Below, piece after piece: positions 10,661-20,298 of a stretch of 64,000 bases of DNA. The position numbers and the translations under genes are program-made. The stretch is from assembly GCA_030710605.1 (NCBI GenBank), contig CP092877.1, positions 45,368,406 to 45,432,405 on the forward strand, given 5' to 3'. The DNA comes from Cordylochernes scorpioides (lineage: Eukaryota; Arthropoda; Arachnida; Pseudoscorpiones; Chernetidae). The notes beneath the pieces were generated by a model. It did no database searches, was not told the DNA's origin, and saw only the letters and a list, made by a program, of their open reading frames with translations. Each line of letters opens with the position of its first letter. Positions within the stretch are counted from its first letter, which is position 1.

Positions 10661-11155
10661 TTGTCATGGAATCTGTCAACGAAGATAATAGCCTTCATTG
10701 CACGGACTAGAATTACTTCAACTCTAGATAGAGAAAGTCATATTCTCATCATCAAAAAGGAAAACATTCACTGCAGGATTTGTGGAAATATGATATCTGA
10801 TGAAATCTCCCACTATATCATAGAATGCAAATATTTAGGTGAAGAAAGAGAAAAAACTCTTTAAAACACCTTCTGGAGATTTAGCAACCCACTGAAGACG
10901 CTGAGAACTATTTCAGAAGAGAAAAATATATAGCAATAGAACTCTATAATTTCTACAGATCAATTGTAAATAGATTCATACGCACAAGAGGTAGTGAGGA
11001 AAGTTTTAGAACAGATATGTAAATAAATCCCTTTTCAAACAAAGGCTCACGTGCACATGGGGAAAGGGAGAAAAAATTACTGTGTTATTTTGTTGTTGTA
11101 TGGCGAATCCATACAGGGCAATGGGCCCTAATAAAAGCCTTTTTGTTGTTGTACA
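10661..11155 (+). pseudogene. Non-LTR retrotransposon 3' tail
   Basis: The frame at 10661-10864 includes HCRICGNMISDEISHYIIEC, a C-x2-C-x-H-x-C finger in the style of LINE ORF2 C termini. A stop follows, then a related reading through about 11020. A TTGTTGTTGTA-rich end near 11090-11150 may be the 3' untranslated tail. No reverse transcriptase catalytic part remains. Confidence 0.55.
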
Positions 11156-11742
11156 ATATAACATGTTTACATTTGTGGTTTACCAAGTTATAGAAATATA
11201 TGTAGAAGCGGTATGCCTATGCCATCTACCAAGCGACGAATAGATGAACTAAATGATTGAGTTTAACTGGAGGTTTATTGACGCCAAGAAGAGGACTTGT
11301 TCAAACCTGAGGTGGCATTAGGTACGATAGATCGTCTCTACAGCGATGGTAGAACTTTATGGAACACACCGAGGAGACATTCTATCTGGACCTAATATCA
11401 CCCTTCTTGACGATTGGCTTGCTTGGGTCTTGAAGATGTTGTAGATATTCCAAACACGGCAGCCACAAGGTCGAGGAGATAAGGGTTTTCATTTTTGTTC
11501 TCACGAAGATGGACGAAGAATTTAACCATGATTTCTCATCCTCCTGCACAAGAAAGCGATACATCCATCAACAGGAGGTGCTTCATCCAATTCAGTTGCT
11601 CCTCATCCAGCCCAGAAAGTACGGCAGTCGAAGAAATAATATCAAGAAGCTTGGCTAAGACCAATAATACGATTGTTGCTCGAGATAATTTTTATTCAAT
11701 TCAATGTTTACTTTTAAATTGCTCGGACTGCTGTGTGTGTAG
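11156..11742. other. Intronic sequence before exon 3
   Basis: No recognised feature apart from the acceptor, a GT-rich tract ending GTGTGTGTAG at 11742. Confidence 0.45.
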
Positions 11743-11963
11743 GTTTGTCACCACCGGCAGCTACCACGCGTCCATCCAGAACTCCCCCAACTTGGGGGCC
11801 GATGTCTACGAGTCCTTCTCCCTGGGTGGTCTGGTGGAACTGCCCTCGGTGGCCTTCCTCATGGCAGCTGTGGACAGGCTGGGCCGCCGCTGGTCACTGG
11901 TCATCTCGGCGGCCTCGTGTGGCCTGACCGGACTGGTGGCCCCGAGTCTACCTCCCAAACCTG
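11743..11963 (+). CDS. SLC22-type transporter, exon 3 of the visible set
   Basis: Encodes FVTTGSYHASIQNSPNLGAD, then ESFSLGGLVELPSVAFLMA, VDRLGRRW and a hydrophobic run to PSLPPKPG. This is TM7-TM8 of SLC22 carriers; the GLVE-P and DR-GRR motifs are the second copy of the major-facilitator signature in this family. It completes the Trp codon begun in the previous exon and ends in phase 1 at a strong GTGAGG donor. Its GC content is much higher than the flanking intron. Confidence 0.88.
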
Positions 11964-12109
11964 GTGAGGAATTCCTCCTTCCTTCACTACCTTTTTTATA
12001 GCGGAAAGCATAAGGTGAAGAAGAAATGCTACAATGAAGGGTGGAATCTCAGAAATGGTATTTAAGCAAACTATAACAGAGCTCCAACATCGGGTCGCTC
12101 GAGTCAGCC

Positions 12110-12240
12110 TCCACCCTCCAGGCTCCTAGACATCCTACCTATAGACATAAGCTTTTAGGACAGTAGAATCACATTTAAATATTTGCATCGAGCAATGCTC
12201 TTCCGCAAACAATAGGGACAAGGCCAGTTAGCCATACATT
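12110..12240. repeat. TIR element family T4, end fragment
   Basis: Carries ATAGACATAAGCTTTTAGG, ACAGTAGAAT and GCATCGAGCAATGCTCTTCC, which flank the mariner insertion in the T4 copy at 35.6-37.0 kb and occur in part at 26013. Confidence 0.55.
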
Positions 12241-12486
12241 AATATAAATCAATAGACGGCGGCGCGTTATTGCTTTGTGTTAGTATATATAGTTGATATT
12301 TATCACTATAGCTTTCTTAAACAGCAGCATTCAGAATATCCCACTCTAGTATTCCTTCTGTAAGCTAGTGAGTGACCCATTTGTTACACCATGTACACAG
12401 TAGACAATAAAAATAATTTTATTGACATCTTGTCAATACAATGCAAAAGTGCACAGTCTGCACTATTTTAAAAAAATATAATTATA

Positions 12487-12663
12487 CAGTTAAACCTGTC
12501 TATAGCGCTCCCTCTTGGGACTCACCAAAATAGAGTGCTATAGAGAGGGGGTGCTATAGACAGGTCACTTTTAATGTAAATCGCATTGTACTAGGTATTT
12601 AAAATCAGGCGCTATATAGAGGGAGGCGCTATTTAGAGGAGAAGCTATAGACAGGTTTAACTG
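12487..12663. repeat. MITE family T2, complete copy
   Basis: A 177-bp palindromic element between TA dinucleotides. It begins CAGTTAAACCTGTCTATAGC and ends with the inverse (GCTATAGACAGGTTTAACTG). No coding capacity. The CAGTTAAACC-type ends suggest mobilisation by a pogo/Tigger-like transposase, which is inference. Confidence 0.9.
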
Positions 12664-13257
12664 TATAGGCATGATACTATGTACAATTAATATGGCGGCT
12701 CTGCCACCACTGCAGAGTTTGGTGGAGAATCACCAGCGGGTCTCTAGAGACACCGTTGACACGCGACACAGTAGAACACATTAGAGAGCAGGTAATAAAG
12801 TTGTCCCGGTACTGTAAACATTGGCTAAGTTTGACTAAGATTTATTGATCACGTTTACACATCATAATGAAACTTTATTCATATCACCCTGAGTAACTTC
12901 TCTAGGAAACATAGGATGCAGCGAAACACATGGAACATGAGCTGAAATATGATAAGCAGACACGCACACACATATTTGTGATATCCACAATGACACGAAC
13001 TAGACTAACCTAACCTCCAATGAAACAACGTCCAGGTGTGGTTTGGGTGCTTTCTCACGGAAATTTCTGGTGTAGCCTTCATTAACAGGCTTTTAGGTTT
13101 TGACAATACAAAAAAAAAAAAAAACTAAAGATGACGTTGAACTTTTTCATTAAAGAGAATTCGGGAAAGTCCTTCATCAGCTTGATGTATTTTGTGGTAA
13201 AAAAATACATAAATGATAAGTAAATTTGTCAAATATTTTACTACGATGTTTTTATCC
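12664..13257. other. Intronic sequence, nothing recognised
   Basis: No gene-like frame or dispersed repeat was recognised. A short poly-A run lies near 13110. Confidence 0.45.
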
Positions 13258-13700
13258 CCAGTACACGTGGTAAAGGCCATGATAATCATGGAAGTTATTT
13301 AGCGACTGCTTTTACTGCCAGTGCACCACATGTTTAAACATGTAGAAAGCATAGTTTGACTTTTGCACTTACAATTGTGTCAGAGCCCTGTTTTGTTACT
13401 TGCATTTACTAGTTTTTTTTAAATATATTCCAAGTACACGTGGTAAAGGCCATGATAATCATAAAAGGTAGTTAGCGACTGCTTTTATTGCAAGTGCACC
13501 ACAAGTTTACACATGTAAAAAGCGCAGTTTGACTTTTGGACTTACAATTATACCAGAGCCCTGTTTTGTTACTTGCATTTACTAGTGGGGTTAGACTTTT
13601 TCAAGAATCGGAGGGGTCTTTAAAGCCATTTTTATCTTCATAAAAGTGTTCAATGCGGGATTCGATCCCGAGAATCGACGGTTTATACCACTCCCCTCGT
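13258..13700 (-). repeat. SINE S1 with a partly duplicated body
   Basis: The tRNA-like head (GGGATCGAATCCC on the minus strand) lies at about 13645-13680. Two body copies begin GTACACGTGGTAAAGGCCAT at about 13261 and 13434, so the body is tandemly duplicated behind one head. Confidence 0.75.
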
Positions 13701-13817
13701 GTACGCTACAGTGAGCATTAAGTTGGTGAATGACTTACCCGAATGGTTCTGTGATTCCTTTAATAAAAACTGTGCACTATCCACTACCACGACGATGTGA
13801 GTGAAGGGTGTACGCAG

Positions 13818-13987
13818 GCTACCTGGTGACTGGACTCCTGCAGCGCCTGGCCCTGACCACCCAGTACAGTGTGCTGGCTCAGTACACCACGGAGGTCTAC
13901 CCCACGGTGGTGAGATCACGTGCCCTGGCGTTACTCAACCTCGTGGGCACAGCGGCCATCTGTCTCAGCCCGATCTTGGCGTACCAG
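13818..13987 (+). CDS. SLC22-type transporter, exon 4 of the visible set
   Basis: Encodes YLVTGLLQRLALTTQYSVLA, then QYTTEVYPTVVRS and a hydrophobic helix ending LSPILAYQ. The Y-T-E-x-Y-P-T-V-V-R motif is the SLC22 signature between TM10 and TM11, usually YTAELYPTVVRN. The start at 13818 was chosen because the acceptor GTACGCAG gives the phase needed to join exon 3. An acceptor at 13806 would extend the exon but break the frame. The end is a GTACTG donor in phase 0. Confidence 0.82.
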
Positions 13988-14041
13988 GTACTGACTGGCA
14001 CGATCTACTTTACTGGGCTTTAACCTCTATTATATTTCCTT

Positions 14042-14465
14042 CCTTAAATACCACTGAGGGTGGCTGACCACATGGTCTCTTCATATTTCCTTCCTTCAAT
14101 GCCTTCCTCTACTAAGGGTGGGCCATATGATCTCTCCATACTTCCTCCTTCAATGCCTTCCTCTACTGAGGGTGGGCCATATGATCTCTCCATACTTCCT
14201 CCTTCAATGCCTTCCTCTACTAAGGGTGGGCCATATGGTCTCTCCATACTTCCTCCTTTAATGCCTTCCTCTACTGAGGGTGGGCCGCATGGTCTCTCCA
14301 AACTTCCTCCTTCAATGCCTTTCTCTACTGAGGGTGGGCCACATGGTCTCTCCATACTTCCTCCTTTAATGCTTTCCTCTACTGAGGGTGGGCCGCATGG
14401 TCTCTCCATACTTCCTCCTTCAATGCGTTCCTCTACTAAGAGTGGGCCACATGGTCTCTACATGC
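14042..14465. repeat. 54-bp minisatellite in an intron
   Basis: About eight units of 54 bp, for example with CTCCTTCAATGCCTTCCTCT and GAGGGTGGGCCATATG. Because 54 is a multiple of three, long frames stay open on both strands; they are a by-product of the repeat. Confidence 0.9.
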
Positions 14466-14657
14466 TTCCTCCGCCATCCTCTTCATCTTCTCGTAGGTGT
14501 GTCGTCCAGTCCATTGTTTTAAATCGTCTGTGTATCCCTGTCGTCTCCTTCCCCTCGATTTCTTCCCCTGGAGCTTTCCCTCCAACACTGTCAGCAATGT
14601 CTCTCCTGCTGATCCGCGCATCACATATCCAGAAAACGGACCAGCAAATGTATATAA
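14466..14657. other. Possible LINE remnant next to the minisatellite
   Basis: On the minus strand a short frame includes KLQGKKSRGRRRQGYTDDLK, typical of the region after the reverse transcriptase in some LINEs. It is short and stands alone. Confidence 0.35.
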
Positions 14658-14886
14658 ACACTCATGGACAAAACTTAAGGAAGCGGAACGTCTTTGATGT
14701 CGCCGGTTGTCTCTTTTTTTTTTTTTTTTTTTGTGAAGGAGACAGAGGCAATTATGTTCACACTTGGTTATCTTGTGCGTCTACAATAAAGTTCACTGTG
14801 TTTCAAATATCTTTCAGAGTTATTGTCTGAATCCAGATATATATGCTACAAGGTACAACTTCCTAAAGTTTTGTTCATGAGTGTAT
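14658..14886. repeat. MITE family T6, complete copy
   Basis: Starts ACACTCATGGACAAAACTTA and ends with the inverse (AAAGTTTTGTTCATGAGTGT). It is about 229 bp with no coding capacity. Gypsy element B is inserted within a few bases of its right end. Confidence 0.85.
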
Positions 14887-14890
14887 ATAT

Positions 14891-15238
14891 TGTTGCACTG
14901 GGCTGCGGTTTGGCAGATTCTTCAGTCTTGAGTCTCTCCTCAGACGTGTCTTGCATCTTTCCAGAACGTGTCTCAACCATCTTACAAGGTTAAACCAGTC
15001 AATAATAAGACAACTATAAATTTAGGTAGCACCTAGAATCTCTCTTTATTTACCACATCAAAGTTTAAAGCATGTAGGATATTTAGTGTATCAAAATACA
15101 AATGTTTTATAGTACATAATATTTTATATTAATAATCTGTTTTATAAAAATAAATAAATTTATAATTTAAATTTTAAATATATTAAAAATAATATTATAA
15201 ATAATTTTAAAAATAGGCGCATTAATCATGATGCAACA
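14891..15238 (-). repeat. 3' LTR of gypsy element B
   Basis: 348 bp, identical by eye to 19763-20110. It holds the last codons and stop of pol (stop at 15222) and a second copy of the gag start codon region. Confidence 0.93.
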
Positions 15239-18200
15239 CTTCCCCCTCTCCAGAGGTCGTCACGTCCTCGTGAGTGACCTCATCAATTCTTTCAAAATAG
15301 GGTTTGAGTCTTGAGACATGGACAATCAATGGGTCTTGGCCAGGATTATCTTTCGGCTCAATTAAGTAATTTACGTTGGACAGCTTCTTTAATATTCGAT
15401 ATGGCCCAAAATATTTTCTCAATAGTTTTTCACATTTTCCGATTTTCCTGACTGGTGTCCAAACTGCCACTAAATGTCCTGGTTCATAGATTCTCTCGTT
15501 GTGTTTTTTGTCATAGTTTCTTTTCATTCTTTCCTGAGTCTTCTCTGTGTTGTTAATGACTACCTGTTTCGTCCTTGCTATTTTATCTAAGTAGTTTTCT
15601 ATATATTCGTCGTAATCGTCCATGTTACTGTCCGTTGGGATATTCTCGTCGTCTAAGAGGGACATGGGTTCCCTCCCAAACAACAGGAAAAATGGAGAGT
15701 AGCCTGTGGTTTCTTGAATTGTGGTATTATATGCGTGGGTGATAAAAGGAAGGATTTCGTCCCAGTTCTTCTGATCCGTATTCACATACATGCTGATCAT
15801 ATTGATTAAAGTTCTATTTAGCCGTTCCGTTAGTCCGTTAGTCTGGGGGTGGTAGCTCGTTGTGAAGCAATGTTTAACTTTGCACATTTTCATAACCTCC
15901 TTCATCAAATTGCTAGTGAATTGTGAACCTCTGTCGCTGATAAGAAATCTTGGAGCCCCGTGACGTAAAAATATATGTTCGATCAAAAATGTAGAGACTT
16001 CTTTCACTGTCGCTTCTGGTACTGCCTTTGTTTCAGCATACTTGGTATAATAATCCGTCAACACAATGATCCATTTCCTTCTTCTTTTCGTTGATGGCAA
16101 GGGGCCAACAAAGTCAATTCCGATTCTTTCAAAAGGGTAGTTAGCTGGGGGAATAGGTTGTAGAAGTCCAGATGGCAACTGATTTGAACCTTTCCGACTT
16201 TGGCAAAGATGGCACGTCTTTACAAATTCGGAAACATCTTTCAGCATGGAAGGCCAATAGTATTTATTCTTCAATCGGTATGTGGTTCTGGCGACGCCCA
16301 GATGGCCATTCAGCATATGGTTGTGGTATTCACTCATGATTTCTTTCCTTCTCTTCTTTGGCACTACCAGCAACCATTCTCTACCTTCAGGATTTGGATT
16401 TTTCTTGTAGAGACACCCATTTTCTTCTTTAAAGTTCTGTGTAATTGAACGCTTGTTTCCACTAAGGTTCTCCTTAATATTCTCAATAAAATCATCCTTT
16501 TCGTCTATTATTTGATTCGAAAATAGTCTTTCATAATCCTCGTCCCATTCGTTTTCTGGTAAGGGTCCTCTAGATAGACCATCAGCGTCCAGATGTTTTT
16601 TTCCCGATTTGTGTATAATTTCGAAATTATATTCCTGAATCTTCAGTGCCCATCGTGCTAATCGACCGGTCGGATCTTTCAAATTCTTAAGCCAGCATAG
16701 TGCGTGATGATCAGTTACGATTTTAAAGTGCCTTCCATATAAATAGGGCCGTAATTTTGATATCGACCACACTACAGCTAAACATTCCTTTTCGGTGGTT
16801 GAATAATTTTGCTCAGGTTTACTTAGGGTTCGGCTCAAATATGATATTACCTTCTCTTCGCCACCGATATTTTGAATTAGTGTTGCGCCTAAGCCGATGT
16901 TAGAGGCATCTGTGTGAATGCAGGTGGCTGCATTTGGATCAAAGTGACCTAAAATTGGCGGATTCATAAGAGCTTTTTTAAGGTTTTGGAACGCTTCTTC
17001 CTGTTTTCCTGTCCAGATAAATTGCACATTTTTTCTGATGAGACTGGTCAATGGGTCAGCGATTAATGAGAAATCTTTAATAAATTTTCTATAATATGAG
17101 CACATTCCTAGGAATGATTGCACTTCTTTGGCCTTCTTGGGCTGAGGAAAATCTCTAACGGCTTTGATATTATATTCGGCAGGTTTTATACCCTCTTGGT
17201 TGGTTATATGTCCAAGGATCTCAAGTTCTTCGAAAGCAAATCTGCATTTCTTGGCGTTCAGTTTTAAATTAGATTCGCTGAAGCATCTGAGGACAGCTTC
17301 AAGTCTTTTAATGTGGGTTGGAAAGTCCGAGCTGTATATAATTACATCGTCCAGGTAGCAAAGGCAAATCTGCCATCTCAGATTTCCGAGGACATTGTCC
17401 ATATTCCTCTCAAAAGTAGCAGGGGCGTTGCATAGACCGAAGGGCATTACGTTGAATTCATATAACCCGTGTGCAGTAGTGAAAGCCGTCTTCTCTTTGT
17501 CTCTCTCTTCAATTTCGACTTGCCAATATCCCGATTTGAGATCTATTGCTGAGAAGTACTTGGATCCTTGGAGAGTATCCATTACATCATCAATTCTTGG
17601 GATTGGATAAACATCCTTCACTGTTACTTCATTTAATTTCCTGTAGTCCACACAAAATCTGTATTTGCCATCTCGTTTTTTGACCAATATAACGGGAAAG
17701 GACCAGGGACTTGAAGATTGTCTAATTATTCCTTCTTCGAGCATCTCGTCTATTTGATCCTTTATGATGGTTCGTTCCTTAGCGCTTACCCGGTAAGGCT
17801 TGTGCTTTATTGGTTTTGCGTCTTCTGTATGAATCTGATGTTTTGCCAAACTGGTCCTACCTAACCTCGATGAGAACAAATCAGTATACTTGGCCAAAAT
17901 TTGTTTTAACCTCTCTTGTTCTTTAAATGTTAAATTTTTGTTTATTTGAAATTGTATTTCGTCATTTTCATTCTGCTTCTCTTTATTCTCTATAAAATTT
18001 ACCCGTGCAGGAAGACTTCCATAAGCCAATGTTTGGTCTTTCATGATTTTTAAAGGTCGAGGATAAGGGTTCGTTATCCAGATATGGGTTTTCTTATCCG
18101 TGACAGTAAGCAAACTTCTTGCCAATCGAAGACCATTTGTTTGAGTCATTCTGTTGTTCTCTTCGATGACATATTCGCCATCCTCTGCTTCTATTGAGGC

Positions 18201-18692
18201 CCTAATCAATTTAATAGATAGTTTAGGTATAACGGTATCTGTAGTGCTCTTTATTTTTTTTAGATCATAATTGCTTACGTCATGATTACTCATCAAATTA
18301 TATTTTATTGTTTCTCGTTTACAATCAATTTTAGCATTCATTTTTTTAAGGAAATCTCGTCCAAGAATAAGAGTTCGTAGATGCGCGTCCATTACTACAA
18401 ATTCGTGGGTTAATTCAGTGTCATCAATTTTTAAATCTAAAATAATGCTACCTACCATATCTAATTTTTTTCCATCGGGTCCTGAACACATTTTAGTGAG
18501 ACTATTTATTTCACGGCCAGCAAAAAGTGCTGTTCTTAGGTCGACCACTGAAAGATCGGCGCCTGTATCAATCAAAGCTTCGCATAACCCTATCTTGTCC
18601 ACATTAATATTAATTTTGTACCTAGGGTCCAACTTTCTAATTCCATTTATGGTCGACTTGCTTTGATTGAAGGAATCAGGCGCGACACTTAG
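15222..18692 (-). CDS. Pol polyprotein of element B
   Basis: The frame is open from the frameshift site at 18698 to a stop inside the 3' LTR; the first Met is at 18632 (1136 residues). From that Met, domains run: aspartic protease (IDTGADLSVVD near residue 21), reverse transcriptase (CYLDDVIIYSSD, catalytic DD), RNase H (HTDASNIGLGA, VTDHHALCWL), integrase zinc finger (HNHMLNGHLG, CHLCQ), integrase core (GIDFVGPLP, SDRGSQF, GLTERLN) and a C-terminal GPY/F module (FGPYRILKKL). All catalytic residues I can check are present. Pol is in the -1 frame relative to gag and should be made as a Gag-Pol fusion by slippage at TTTAAAC. It catalyses reverse transcription and integration of the element. Confidence 0.95.
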   Translation of the reverse strand, partial: LSVAPDSFNQSKSTINGIRKLDPRYKININVDKIGLCEALIDTGADLSVVDLRTALFAGREINSLTKMCSGPDGKKLDMVGSIILDLKIDDTELTHEFVVMDAHLRTLILGRDFLKKMNAKIDCKRETIKYNLMSNHDVSNYDLKKIKSTTDTVIPKLSIKLIRASIEAEDGEYVIEENNRMTQTNGLRLARSLLTVTDKKTHIWITNPYPRPLKIMKDQTLAYGSLPARVNFIENKEKQNENDEIQFQINKNLTFKEQERLKQILAKYTDLFSSRLGRTSLAKHQIHTEDAKPIKHKPYRVSAKERTIIKDQIDEMLEEGIIRQSSSPWSFPVILVKKRDGKYRFCVDYRKLNEVTVKDVYPIPRIDDVMDTLQGSKYFSAIDLKSGYWQVEIEERDKEKTAFTTAHGLYEFNVMPFGLCNAPATFERNMDNVLGNLRWQICLCYLDDVIIYSSDFPTHIKRLEAVLRCFSESNLKLNAKKCRFAFEELEILGHITNQEGIKPAEYNIKAVRDFPQPKKAKEVQSFLGMCSYYRKFIKDFSLIADPLTSLIRKNVQFIWTGKQEEAFQNLKKALMNPPILGHFDPNAATCIHTDASNIGLGATLIQNIGGEEKVISYLSRTLSKPEQNYSTTEKECLAVVWSISKLRPYLYGRHFKIVTDHHALCWLKNLKDPTGRLARWALKIQEYNFEIIHKSGKKHLDADGLSRGPLPENEWDEDYERLFSNQIIDEKDDFIENIKENLSGNKRSITQNFKEENGCLYKKNPNPEGREWLLVVPKKRRKEIMSEYHNHMLNGHLGVARTTYRLKNKYYWPSMLKDVSEFVKTCHLCQSRKGSNQLPSGLLQPIPPANYPFERIGIDFVGPLPSTKRRRKWIIVLTDYYTKYAETKAVPEATVKEVSTFLIEHIFLRHGAPRFLISDRGSQFTSNLMKEVMKMCKVKHCFTTSYHPQTNGLTERLNRTLINMISMYVNTDQKNWDEILPFITHAYNTTIQETTGYSPFFLLFGREPMSLLDDENIPTDSNMDDYDEYIENYLDKIARTKQVVINNTEKTQERMKRNYDKKHNERIYEPGHLVAVWTPVRKIGKCEKLLRKYFGPYRILKKLSNVNYLIEPKDNPGQDPLIVHVSRLKPYFERIDEVTHEDVTTSGEGEVLHHD

Positions 18693-19852
18693 TTTAAATC
18701 TTCCAACACTGAATATCTATTCCGTGTAGGAATATTCATTTGTGTGTCATTACAAACATCCGCATAGAGGCGAGGCCGTGTATAATCTTTCCTTTCGTCT
18801 ATTTGAAGATTTTCTTGGCTCTTGTCTTGGGAAACTGAGGGGTCCTCTTCTACGATCCTCACAAACTTGACTCTGCAATACCGCGCTACGTGTCCTGGCT
18901 TGTTACACTTGAAACATATTGGTCTCCCGTCTTCTGTCCTATTCCTGTTTGAATCTGGACTCTTATTGTAGGTTTTTCTTGGGTAGACCGGTTTTGGCTC
19001 AGGAATGGGAGTGTAAAATCGTCTAGGGGCAGATACCTGGGGCAGCGGCTTGTTTTGGTAGTACCTCGGAGCGGGGGCCTGGGGCTTGGGGGTGTTCTGG
19101 TAGTACCTCAGAGCGGGGGCCTGGGGCTTGGAGGTGTTCTGGTCTGGTCTTCTGAACGACGGAGCGTTCTTCCATTGCTCTTGATGGTGGGAACGAGGAG
19201 AGCGTGGTCCATTATATAGAACCTTTGATTTTTCTATACGTTCTTGATAATTATTTTCAAACAAATCCATCTTTTTACACAATCTTAGGAGTTCGTTGGT
19301 ATTCTTAGGAGGGTTTAAGTAGAGGGCAAAAGAGTATTCTTTCTTTAACCCTCCAATAACCCAATTTATTTTATTCTCTTCTTCCATTTGGGGGTCGACC
19401 TTGTTGCACAGAACCAGGATATCCTCTGCAAACCTGATTGCAGGTTCATTCCACTGCTGCATTCTGTTCAGCCTCATCTTCAATTCTTCTTTGTTGGCGT
19501 CTGAGCCAAAATCCTGAATTAGGCGGCTCTTGAAATGTTCCCAGCTGGTAAAACTTATCTTGTGTAGGTCCAGCCAGGTTTTGGCGCTACCAATCATGTT
19601 CATGGCTGCATAGCGAGAAATAATATATTCTGCCCAGTGGTACAGGAAGCCAATTTCTTCAAGGGACTCAATCCATGGGCGAGGGTCTTCTGTTCCATCA
19701 TATTTGGGGATGTCTATGTTGGGGTTCAAAACAACTGGGTCGGCACTTGCATCTCTACCAATTGTTGCACTGGGCTGCGGTTTGGCAGATTCTTCAGTCT
19801 TGAGTCTCTCCTCAGACGTGTCTTGCATCTTTCCAGAACGTGTCTCAACCAT
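18689..19852 (-). CDS. Gag protein of element B (start inside the LTR)
   Basis: 387 codons. The protein begins MVETRSGKMQ, has a capsid-like middle (PKYDGTEDPRPWIESLEEI), a proline-rich repeat segment (QNTSKPQAPALRYYQNTPKP) and one zinc knuckle (CFKCNKPGHVARYCR) that should bind the element's RNA. The ATG at 19852 lies 90 bases inside the 5' LTR, so the primer binding site is translated as part of gag. The frame ends ...GAT TTA AAC TAA, with the stop overlapping the slippery heptamer. The same layout in element C argues that it is functional and not a chance start. Confidence 0.93.
   Translation of the reverse strand: MVETRSGKMQDTSEERLKTEESAKPQPSATIGRDASADPVVLNPNIDIPKYDGTEDPRPWIESLEEIGFLYHWAEYIISRYAAMNMIGSAKTWLDLHKISFTSWEHFKSRLIQDFGSDANKEELKMRLNRMQQWNEPAIRFAEDILVLCNKVDPQMEEENKINWVIGGLKKEYSFALYLNPPKNTNELLRLCKKMDLFENNYQERIEKSKVLYNGPRSPRSHHQEQWKNAPSFRRPDQNTSKPQAPALRYYQNTPKPQAPAPRYYQNKPLPQVSAPRRFYTPIPEPKPVYPRKTYNKSPDSNRNRTEDGRPICFKCNKPGHVARYCRVKFVRIVEEDPSVSQDKSQENLQIDERKDYTRPRLYADVCNDTQMNIPTRNRYSVLEDLN
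18692..18698 (-). promoter_or_regulatory. -1 ribosomal frameshift heptamer TTTAAAC (element B)
   Basis: In the gag frame the bases read T TTA AAC followed at once by TAA. TTTAAAC is one of the most efficient known -1 slippery heptamers, and shifting back one base enters the open pol frame. The same heptamer, in the same place, is present in element C at 30844. A downstream RNA structure was not assessed. Confidence 0.85.
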
Positions 19853-20110
19853 CTTACAAGGTTAAACCAGTCAATAATAAGACAACTATAAATTTAGGTA
19901 GCACCTAGAATCTCTCTTTATTTACCACATCAAAGTTTAAAGCATGTAGGATATTTAGTGTATCAAAATACAAATGTTTTATAGTACATAATATTTTATA
20001 TTAATAATCTGTTTTATAAAAATAAATAAATTTATAATTTAAATTTTAAATATATTAAAAATAATATTATAAATAATTTTAAAAATAGGCGCATTAATCA
20101 TGATGCAACA
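19763..20110 (-). repeat. 5' LTR of gypsy element B
   Basis: 348 bp, identical by eye to 14891-15238. It contains the gag start codon at 19852. Confidence 0.93.
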
Positions 20111-20298
20111 ATATGGTGTAACCTATATACATGATGTGCGTGGTATAAGCTGTAATACAGAAGTCGAGGTCGGCATAGAGTGGAACTATACAAAAGTATG
20201 AAAGGATCAAGTTTTGGTTTAAATTGCTTTCTTGTAGATAAAGAGAACAATTTTTATTAGAATTAAAATATTTTATTGACATTATGCAATTTAATAAT

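Larger units (their letters stand above)
14891..20110 (-). mobile_element. Ty3/gypsy LTR retrotransposon B, apparently intact
   Basis: A complete 5.22-kb element. Both 348-bp LTRs look identical, run from TGTTGCATCATG to GTGCAACA on the coding strand, and are flanked by a four-base ATAT duplication (14887-14890 and 20111-20114). Gag and pol are both open without breaks. The first 30 codons of gag lie inside the 5' LTR and the last codons of pol lie inside the 3' LTR. A polypurine tract (GGAGAGGGGGAAG) touches the 3' LTR, and a TTGGTAGAGATG sequence two bases inside the 5' LTR end is the likely primer binding site. Identical LTRs and open frames make it a candidate recent, possibly still competent copy. 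Confidence 0.95.

Noticed and set aside
13683-14067. Frames on both strands over transporter exon 4
   Set aside because: They are other-frame shadows of the GC-rich exon at 13818-13987.
14060-14830. A 256-codon + strand open frame and a 121-codon opposite frame
   Set aside because: Both are produced by a 54-bp tandem repeat whose unit length is a multiple of three; the remainder runs through a MITE.
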